From assembly GCA_050246475.1 (NCBI GenBank), contig JBFWVZ010000006.1, positions 1-64,000 of the forward strand: a stretch of 64,000 nt of DNA, in the 5' to 3' direction. A program made the position numbers and the translations under genes. Source of the stretch: CADEEL01 sp050246475 (GTDB lineage Bacteria > Pseudomonadota > Alphaproteobacteria > Caulobacterales > Aquidulcibacteraceae). Positions 58,700 through 64,000 of this stretch are shown here, piece by piece; position 1 is the stretch's first letter, and each line of letters starts with the position of its first letter. The notes below the pieces were generated by a model. That model had not been told where the DNA came from. It did no database searches and saw only the letters and a list, made by a program, of their open reading frames with translations.

Positions 58700-59848
58700 A
58701 TGCATGTGGCGATCTTGACCGGCGGAGGCGACGTCCCCGGCCTCAACGTCGCGATCAAAGCTGTGGTCGAAGCCGCCGATGACCGTGGCTGGAAGGTCAC
58801 GGGTTTTCGCCGCGGCTGGCTGGGGCCGCTCTCGATCGATCCAAGCGATGCGAAAACAATCGCGGAATGGACCGTGCCGATGACGCGCGAGACGGTGCGC
58901 GCCATCGATCGCGATGGCGGCACGATGCTGCACACCAGCCGCATCGCGCCGCAAAGCCTGCCACGCGCGATGGCGCCCGCGCGCCTCGCGTCGCGCTACG
59001 CGGATGAAAGACCCATCGATGCGACGAAGGAAGTCATCACTGCCCTAGAGCAGGTCGGCGTCGACGCCGTCGTGCCTTTGGGCGGGGACGGCACGTTGCG
59101 CTTCGCCGCGCGCTTGGCTGCGGAAGGCGTCCGCGTCGTCTCAATCCCGAAGACGATGGATAACGACGTGTACGGCACGGACTACGCCATAGGTTTCTCG
59201 ACGGCGGTGACACGCGGCGTTGCCGCCATCGGCGCGCTGCGCTCAACCGCCGGCAGCCACGAGCGCATCATGGTCGTGGAGTTGTTCGGTCGCATGTCCG
59301 GGCAAACCGCGCTCTACACAGGCCTCCTGGCGGATGCGGATCGCACAATCATCGCGGAATCGCCGTTCGATCTGAAGGAGGTCGCCGCGTTGCTGGAGCG
59401 CGACCGCTTGGAGAATCCATCGAAATATTCCGTATGCGTCGTATCGGAGGGCGCCCGACCGAAGGATGGCGGCCTCTCCGAGCAGGCGGGCGAGGACGCC
59501 TATGGGCGCAAGCGCTTGGGCGGCGTCGGCGATTTGATTGCGCAGGCGTGCGAGGAGGCAAGCGCCGAGGGCGTCATCGTCCAGCGCTTGGCCTACCTCA
59601 TGCGCGCCGGGCCGCCGGACGCAACCGATCGCCTGATTGCCCTGGGCTTCGGCCGGATGGCCGTCGAGCGCCTGGCGGCGGGCGACGAAGCGCGCATGTG
59701 CGCCATCCGTGACGGCCGCTTCGAGACGGCGCCGATCGATTGCCCGCTTCAGGGCGAACGCCGTGTCGATGTGCAAAGCGAATACGACGCCGCGAACTAT
59801 CGCCCGCGTCTGGCGGACATCAAAGGCATGCCGCTCTTCAATCTGTAA
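58700..59848 (+). CDS. pfkA: 6-phosphofructokinase, mixed Gly104/Lys124 type
   Basis: A 382-residue enzyme that phosphorylates fructose-6-phosphate. HVAILTGGGDVPGLNVAIKA starts the fold, PLGGDGTLRFAARLA near 117 is the nucleotide or pyrophosphate site, and IPKTMDNDVYGTDYAIGFST near 138 is the substrate site. It has Gly at the position of E. coli residue 104 (as in ATP enzymes) but Lys at 124 (as in PPi enzymes), a combination also known from trypanosome ATP-dependent PFK. ATP use is therefore the better guess. GAGG lies just before the ATG at 58700. Confidence 0.9.
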   Translation: MHVAILTGGGDVPGLNVAIKAVVEAADDRGWKVTGFRRGWLGPLSIDPSDAKTIAEWTVPMTRETVRAIDRDGGTMLHTSRIAPQSLPRAMAPARLASRYADERPIDATKEVITALEQVGVDAVVPLGGDGTLRFAARLAAEGVRVVSIPKTMDNDVYGTDYAIGFSTAVTRGVAAIGALRSTAGSHERIMVVELFGRMSGQTALYTGLLADADRTIIAESPFDLKEVAALLERDRLENPSKYSVCVVSEGARPKDGGLSEQAGEDAYGRKRLGGVGDLIAQACEEASAEGVIVQRLAYLMRAGPPDATDRLIALGFGRMAVERLAAGDEARMCAIRDGRFETAPIDCPLQGERRVDVQSEYDAANYRPRLADIKGMPLFNL

Positions 59849-59854
59849 GAAAGC

Positions 59855-60682
59855 CTACGCCGCCTTCCGCCAATACGCGTTGCGCGCGAAGATCGCGCCT
59901 TGCTGGAGCTGAAACGCGTCGGTGACGTCGTTCGCTCTCTCGTTCACGCCGAGAATCAAGACGCCATCCTCCGCCATCTGCATCGCGATGCGCTCTAGCG
60001 TCGTCTTGCGGTCTTCGTCGGCGAAGGATGAAAGCACGTTGCGGCAAAGCACGATGTCGAACGGCCCGAGCGTGCGCGCGCCGTCGATCAGATTATGTGT
60101 TTCGAACCGCACCGCGGCGCGAATTCGGTCCGCGACGCGCCACATGTCCCCCACGCGTTCGAAATGCGCGATGAGCCGGCGGATCGAGAGCCCGCGCTGC
60201 ACTTCGAACTGGCTGAAGAGCCCGGCCGCGGCCTTATCGAGCAACCGCGCGGAAATGTCGGTCGCGACGATGTCGGTGGTGGCGCCGCGCCCTTCTTGCT
60301 TCAATTCCTCCATCAGGATCGCGAGCGAGAACGGCTCCTGGCCCGTCGCGCAGCCCGCGCTCCAGATGCGCAGTCGCGCATGTGCGCCGCGTGCGCGCAG
60401 AATTTGAGGAATGACCGTCTCGCCGATCGCTTTGAACGTCTCACGTTCGGCGAAGAATTGCGTATCCGCGTTCACCAGCGCATCGACGATCGCATCCCAC
60501 AGGATGTCGTCCATCCGCTCTTGCGTAGCCGAGATGAGCTCGCCTGCGCAGGCGCAGCCTTCCCGCCGGGCCAGCGGCGTCAGCCGCGCATCGACAGCTG
60601 CAAGCCTGTCCGGCGGAAGAACGAGGCCGAGGCGACGCCGCGCCTGGCGCGCCACGAGCCCGAATTGCGCGTCCGTCAGCAT
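59855..60682 (-). CDS. cheR: CheR-type protein-glutamate O-methyltransferase
   Basis: A 275-residue SAM methyltransferase of CheR type. LTDAQFGLVARQARRRLGLV is the helical N-domain, ADTQFFAERETFKAI near 72 is a typical CheR segment, IWSAGCATGQEPFSLAILME near 106 is the SAM motif, and FDIVLCRNVLSSFADEDR near 213 closes the active site. It ends a cluster ChpT-CheA-CheY-CheR on one strand, with 10 bases to cheY. No chemoreceptor gene is in the window, so its methyl acceptor is unknown and it may not serve chemotaxis. Confidence 0.9.
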   Translation of the reverse strand: MLTDAQFGLVARQARRRLGLVLPPDRLAAVDARLTPLARREGCACAGELISATQERMDDILWDAIVDALVNADTQFFAERETFKAIGETVIPQILRARGAHARLRIWSAGCATGQEPFSLAILMEELKQEGRGATTDIVATDISARLLDKAAAGLFSQFEVQRGLSIRRLIAHFERVGDMWRVADRIRAAVRFETHNLIDGARTLGPFDIVLCRNVLSSFADEDRKTTLERIAMQMAEDGVLILGVNERANDVTDAFQLQQGAIFARNAYWRKAA

Positions 60683-60692
60683 GTGCGTCTCT

Positions 60693-61058
60693 CTAGATGA
60701 GGCCCGCTTCCGAGAACTTCGATTGCAGGATGTCGCCGTCGAACGGCTTCATGATGTATTCGTCGGCGCCCGCCTTGATCGCTTCGGAGATGCGCTGCAC
60801 GTCGTTCTCCGTTGTACAGAAGACGACGACCGGGCGTTCTCCGCCGCTCTCTTTGCGCAGCGTGCGCAGAAAATCGATACCGCTCATCACCGGCATCTGC
60901 CAGTCGAGCAGGATCGCGTCCGGCATCTGCCGGCGGCACGATTGCAGCGCCTCAAGCCCATCGGCCGCCTCTTCGATGTCGAAGGAGAGATCTTCCAGGA
61001 TCCGCCGCGCGACCTTTCGGATCACCCGGCTGTCGTCGACGACAAGGCAGCTTTTCAT
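60693..61058 (-). CDS. CheY-like single-domain response regulator
   Basis: A 121-residue receiver: CLVVDDSRVIRKVARRILED holds the acidic pair (Asp8, Asp9), Asp52 in AILLDWQMPVMSGIDFLRTL is the phosphoacceptor, FCTTENDVQRISEAIKAGAD near 79 follows, and the conserved Lys is in EYIMKPFDGDIL near 98. I chose the ATG at 61058 since the frame runs on into the CheA gene upstream. It sits between cheA and cheR (16 and 10 bases apart) and is the likely phosphate acceptor of CheA. Confidence 0.9.
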   Translation of the reverse strand: MKSCLVVDDSRVIRKVARRILEDLSFDIEEAADGLEALQSCRRQMPDAILLDWQMPVMSGIDFLRTLRKESGGERPVVVFCTTENDVQRISEAIKAGADEYIMKPFDGDILQSKFSEAGLI

Positions 61059-61074
61059 ACTGGTCGCTCCGTTC

Positions 61075-62145
61075 TCAAGCGGCGCTTTCGCGCGAATAGG
61101 AAACCTGATGGAGGTCGGCCCCGATGTCGGGGATCGTGATCGTGAGCGTCGTGCCGCGCCGGCTGGTTGAGGCGATGCGCAATTCGCCTCCAAGCCGCGC
61201 GATCGCCGCCGCCGCCGCATCGAGCCCGACGCCCCGTCCCGACAGCATAGTGATCTCAACCGCCGTGGAGATGCCCGGCGTCAGCGCGAGCCGCGCAATC
61301 TCGGTGTCCGCAAGGCGGTGAACCGCGTCGGCGGGCAGCACGCCTTTCTTGATTGCGATTTTTCGCAGCGCCGGAATATCGAAGCCGCGCCCGTCGTCGC
61401 TCACTTCGATGGTGGAGGAGGCGTCGCCGCGAAACGCCGTGACACGGATGAGCCCGCATTCCGGTTTGCCTGCGGCGCGGCGTGTCTCGGGCGCTTCGAC
61501 GCCGTGCGTGCATGCATTGCGCACGAGATGCGTGAGTGCTTCCCGCAGCGGCTGCGCGGCGTCCTCTTCGATGGCGATCTCGCCCTCGATTGTCACTGCG
61601 ATGCGTTTGCCTTCGCGCGCCGCGGCGTTCTCCACGAGTCCTGGCAGGAGGGCGCAACACTCCGCAAGCGGGCGCGTGCGCGCCGCCTCGGCAAGCTCTG
61701 CGCCGAGCACGTTGAGCCGCGCCAGCAGCGCCGCGAGCCGCGGATCGCGTTCGCCGGGCGAAATCTCCAGCAATCGGTCCCGCGCCCGCGCCAGCGTGTC
61801 CGCAAGCGACGGCAAACGATCCTGATCCGCGACGGCGAGAATGTCGCTGTCATCGCCCGCCGGCTCTTCGCCTTGCGTTTCGAGCGCGGTTAGAACGTCG
61901 CGAAGGCGCGCCATCGCGCGCAGGAAGAATGCGCGGCCGTCGCCGTCGCGCAGCATGAGGGTCTCGGCGGCGTGCGCGAGTCGCTCGGTGCGCATGAGCG
62001 AAAGGCACGACGCCGCGCCTTTGAGCGAATGCAGCCGGCGCATCGCTTCGTCGCGCCAGCCGGGCGCGCCGCGCATCAGCGCGTTTTCGACGGCGTCCGC
62101 ATGCGCGCGCGCCTCGCTCAGGAATTCGGGCAGCAGATCGTCCAT
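61075..62145 (-). CDS. Compact CheA-type histidine kinase lacking a CheW domain
   Basis: A 356-residue histidine kinase. The Hpt domain has His39 in RRLHSLKGAASCLSLMRTER. A helical middle part follows, then the ATPase domain: ALTHLVRNACTHGVEAPETR near 203 is the N box, EVSDDGRGFDIPAL near 243 the G1 box and MLSGRGVGLDAAAAAIARLG near 303 the G2 box. It stops about 40 residues later, without a P5/CheW domain, and is about half the length of standard CheA. It therefore cannot dock to receptor arrays in the usual way. Neighbours are CheY and CheR downstream and a ChpT-like gene upstream. Confidence 0.88.
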   Translation of the reverse strand: MDDLLPEFLSEARAHADAVENALMRGAPGWRDEAMRRLHSLKGAASCLSLMRTERLAHAAETLMLRDGDGRAFFLRAMARLRDVLTALETQGEEPAGDDSDILAVADQDRLPSLADTLARARDRLLEISPGERDPRLAALLARLNVLGAELAEAARTRPLAECCALLPGLVENAAAREGKRIAVTIEGEIAIEEDAAQPLREALTHLVRNACTHGVEAPETRRAAGKPECGLIRVTAFRGDASSTIEVSDDGRGFDIPALRKIAIKKGVLPADAVHRLADTEIARLALTPGISTAVEITMLSGRGVGLDAAAAAIARLGGELRIASTSRRGTTLTITIPDIGADLHQVSYSRESAA

Positions 62146-62208
62146 AAAGCCCCGCCCGCCGGCGTCATGCGCCGGCGAACTTCAATTCAAACTGTGCGAA
62201 GCGTTGGG

Positions 62209-62223
62209 TTAACGGGGGTTTAC
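62209..62223. promoter_or_regulatory. Possible CtrA box (TTAA-N7-TTAC)
   Basis: TTAACGGGGGTTTAC matches the CtrA pattern TTAA-N7-TTAA except for one base. It overlaps the stop codon of the ChpT-like gene and lies 64 bases upstream of the cheA start. A single near match in a 64-kb window can arise by chance, so the call is weak. Confidence 0.25.
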
Positions 62224-62855
62224 GCCGCCATCGCCTTGAATCGCGCCGAGCGCGCGATGAGCTCGATCCGCCCTTCGCTTTCGCGCGCGACCAGCTCGAC
62301 CCCGTTTTGCCGCGCGAAGACGCCGGTCAGCAGCGCCGGAACCGTCTGCGTCATGTACCCCATCTCTGGCCGGTCGCCGCGCAACGCGATGGCGACGTCG
62401 CCCTTCATCACGGCACGGTCCCCGCTCGCCGCGATGCGGATCTCGTTCGCATCCGAAACGATCTCGACTTGCCCGCCGCGCGGCAGGCAATCGGCCGCGA
62501 TCACCAAGAGGTTCATGATCACCCGCACGGCCGGTTTCGGCATCGGAACGTCCTTCGCGCTCCAGACCAGCGAGGGCTTCAGGTGCGCGAAGAGCTTGGT
62601 CGCCGTCTCCCGGCATTCGGAGAGCTGCCCCTCGCCCTCGCTTGATGCGCCGCCATAGGCGAAGCGGAAATAGTCGAGCTTCGCCCACATCTTCTGCACG
62701 CTCTCGTCGAGCAGCTGGATCGTCTCGGAATTCTTGCCTGAGGGATCGTTCTCCTTGAGCATTTCCAGGGATTGCACGAGCGAGGTGATGGGGCCCATCA
62801 CGTCATGGCAGATTTTCGCGGACGCCAATGCGGCCAGTTCCGTGCCTTGAACCAT
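62220..62855 (-). CDS. chpT: ChpT-family histidine phosphotransferase
   Basis: A 211-residue phosphotransferase in which residues 6-30 (ELAALASAKICHDVMGPITS) carry the phosphoacceptor His17 in the ChpT-type C-H-D context; the C-terminal part is a degenerate ATPase fold without ATP boxes. In Caulobacter, ChpT passes phosphate from CckA to CtrA and CpdR. I chose the ATG at 62855 with GGGAGA 6 bases upstream. It leads a cluster with CheA, CheY and CheR, 74 bases before cheA. Being a true ChpT versus a paralogue depends on whether another copy exists in the genome. Confidence 0.85.
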   Translation of the reverse strand: MVQGTELAALASAKICHDVMGPITSLVQSLEMLKENDPSGKNSETIQLLDESVQKMWAKLDYFRFAYGGASSEGEGQLSECRETATKLFAHLKPSLVWSAKDVPMPKPAVRVIMNLLVIAADCLPRGGQVEIVSDANEIRIAASGDRAVMKGDVAIALRGDRPEMGYMTQTVPALLTGVFARQNGVELVARESEGRIELIARSARFKAMAA

Positions 62856-63003
62856 GACGTTCTCCCTCTTCACGGGCGTTCTAGACGATTCGGCGGCTGC
62901 GGCGGCGCGCCGGGCGCATGAACTTTCCGCGCATGAGCTCCTTCCCCGCCGCCCTACAATTTGGTTAGCTGGGCGCGAGGGAGCGAGGCCAAGGGAGGCT
63001 TAG

Positions 63004-63363
63004 ATGAAGAAGGGTGGATTGCGTCGCTGGGCGTTGGGCGCGGCGGCCGCTTTGGGCGCTCTCGCTGCGGCGGCGCCGGCCAATGCGGTTGCTCTTTATT
63101 GGTCGAGCGTGCCGCTCGCCACCTATGACCGCAACCAGTGCTTCAACTATGCCACCCGCGCCGCCTATCAGTTCGGGATGAGCGAGATTGTCCGCACCGG
63201 CGATGAGGTGCGCGGCGAATACGGCTCGAGCGTCTATGCCTCCATGACGTGCATTGTTCGCGGCGGCGCTGCGACGGTCGTCATCATGGTCGCGGGCGAC
63301 ACCGGCGCCGATGCGCGCGCATTCCGCGACACCTTGCGCAACTACATGGAGCGCGCCGACTAG
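63004..63363 (+). CDS. Small secreted protein of unknown function
   Basis: A 119-residue protein with a clear signal peptide: KKGGLRRWALG, then AAAALGALAAAAPANA with cleavage after ANA. The mature ~90 residues contain two Cys (CFNYATRAAYQFG, and ASMTCIVRGGAATVVIMVAG), which could form a disulfide in the periplasm, and an amphipathic C-terminus. No family recognised. AGGGAGG lies about 6 bases before the ATG. It is oriented toward the nitronate monooxygenase gene but 69 bases away. Confidence 0.75.
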   Translation: MKKGGLRRWALGAAAALGALAAAAPANAVALYWSSVPLATYDRNQCFNYATRAAYQFGMSEIVRTGDEVRGEYGSSVYASMTCIVRGGAATVVIMVAGDTGADARAFRDTLRNYMERAD

Positions 63364-63432
63364 GCCCGACGCTAGGGCAGCCTTGGCATGACGGCCTCGC
63401 GTCTCCACACTGCATCCAGAGGAGAGGCCGCC

Positions 63433-64000
63433 ATGCTCAAGACCCGTTTCACCGAAGCCTTCGGCGTCGAACACCCGATCGTTCAAGGCGGCATGCAATG
63501 GGTCGGCCGCGCCGAGCTGACGTCGGCCGTCGCCAACGCCGGCGCGCTCGGGTTCTTGACGGCGCTGACGCAGCCGACGCCCGAGCATCTCGAAAAGGAG
63601 ATCAAGCGCTGCCGGGAAATGACGGACAAGCCGTTCGGCGTGAACCTCACCATTCTCCCGGCGATCAAGCCGCCGCCCTACGCTGAATACCGCCGCGCCA
63701 TCATAGAAAGCGGCATCAAGATCGTGGAGACCGCTGGCTATAAGCCCCAGGAACACGTCGACGATTTCAAAGCCAACGGCGTCAAGGTCATTCACAAATG
63801 CACCAGCGTCCGCCACGGCGTCTCCTCCGTGAAATACGGTGTGGACGCCATCTCCATCGACGGCTTCGAATGCGCGGGCCACCCCGGCGAGGACGATGTC
63901 GGGGGCCTCATCCTCATCCCCGCTGCGGCGGACAAGATCAAAATCCCGATGATCGCCTCGGGCGGCTTCGGCGATGGCCGCGGCCTCGTCGCTGCGCTGG
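63433..64000 (+). CDS. Nitronate monooxygenase (NPD) family, 5' part, cut by the window end
   Basis: The first 189 residues of an FMN-dependent TIM-barrel enzyme that oxidises alkyl nitronates, or a related reductase. FTEAFGVEHPIVQGGMQWVG is the family start, SAVANAGALGFLTAL near 31 and PFGVNLTILPAIKPPPY near 68 follow, and VDAISIDGFECAGHPGEDDV near 140 and KIPMIASGGFGDGRGLVAAL near 169 bind FMN and the phosphate. The start ATG has GAGGAGAGG 6 bases upstream. The 3' end lies outside the window. Confidence 0.9.
   Translation, partial: MLKTRFTEAFGVEHPIVQGGMQWVGRAELTSAVANAGALGFLTALTQPTPEHLEKEIKRCREMTDKPFGVNLTILPAIKPPPYAEYRRAIIESGIKIVETAGYKPQEHVDDFKANGVKVIHKCTSVRHGVSSVKYGVDAISIDGFECAGHPGEDDVGGLILIPAAADKIKIPMIASGGFGDGRGLVAAL

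Overview
The window is GC-rich (two 60-base stretches I counted gave about 70% in a typical gene), with dense genes and many 1-4 base start/stop overlaps (ATGA, GTGA, TTGA). It looks chromosomal and alphaproteobacterial, most likely from the Caulobacterales/Hyphomonadaceae. The reasons are a CpdR response regulator, a ChpT-type histidine phosphotransferase beside a compact CheA/CheY/CheR set, a PraR/PhrR-type Xre regulator, a fused CysNC, and a likely GnnA/GnnB pair for diamino-sugar lipid A. The taxonomic placement is inference. I see no rRNA, CRISPR array, insertion sequence, prophage or plasmid origin, and one tRNA (Val-GAC).

Region 1 (about 0.1-18.2 kb) is a surface-polysaccharide locus with genes on both strands. 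It holds RmlA, several glycosyltransferases, FkbM and other methyltransferases, a Wzm/Wzt ABC exporter, a P-loop sulfotransferase-like protein and an FAD-oxidoreductase/HAD-phosphatase fusion. Many proteins here are unusual multi-domain fusions, and one methyltransferase gene has clearly lower GC.

Region 2 (18.2-37.9 kb) supplies sugar precursors. GlmS, GlmM, Pgi, phosphomannomutase/phosphoglucomutase, Ugd (UDP-glucuronate) and Uxs (UDP-xylose) make sugar phosphates and nucleotide sugars. KdsD and KdsA make the Kdo precursor. A Gfo/Idh oxidoreductase plus a DegT aminotransferase behind glmS probably make a 3-amino sugar nucleotide. Mixed in are a DUF1343/NamZ protein, GpmA, a deaminase and a GT4 enzyme.

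Region 3 (37.9-50.8 kb) is mostly housekeeping: a GST, an Hsp20 with a sigma-32-like promoter and a possible RNA thermometer, a lipoprotein-like methyltransferase, an SCP2 protein, a hydrolase, an amidase, a HisN-type phosphatase, an Xre regulator, TypA, an N-formylglutamate amidohydrolase, CpdR, an amidohydrolase, a PiuC-type dioxygenase and tRNA-Val. A terminator-ended, hairpin-rich stretch near 47.2-47.33 kb may be a small RNA.

Region 4 (50.8-64 kb) has a second sulfotransferase-like P-loop protein, a WYL regulator-LldD-SDR operon with a palindromic operator, CysD-CysNC (APS/PAPS synthesis), an SDR, a phosphofructokinase, the ChpT-CheA-CheY-CheR phosphorelay, a small secreted protein and the 5' part of a nitronate monooxygenase. 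CpdR and ChpT belong to the same cell-cycle phosphorelay in Caulobacter, so the window carries two parts of it.
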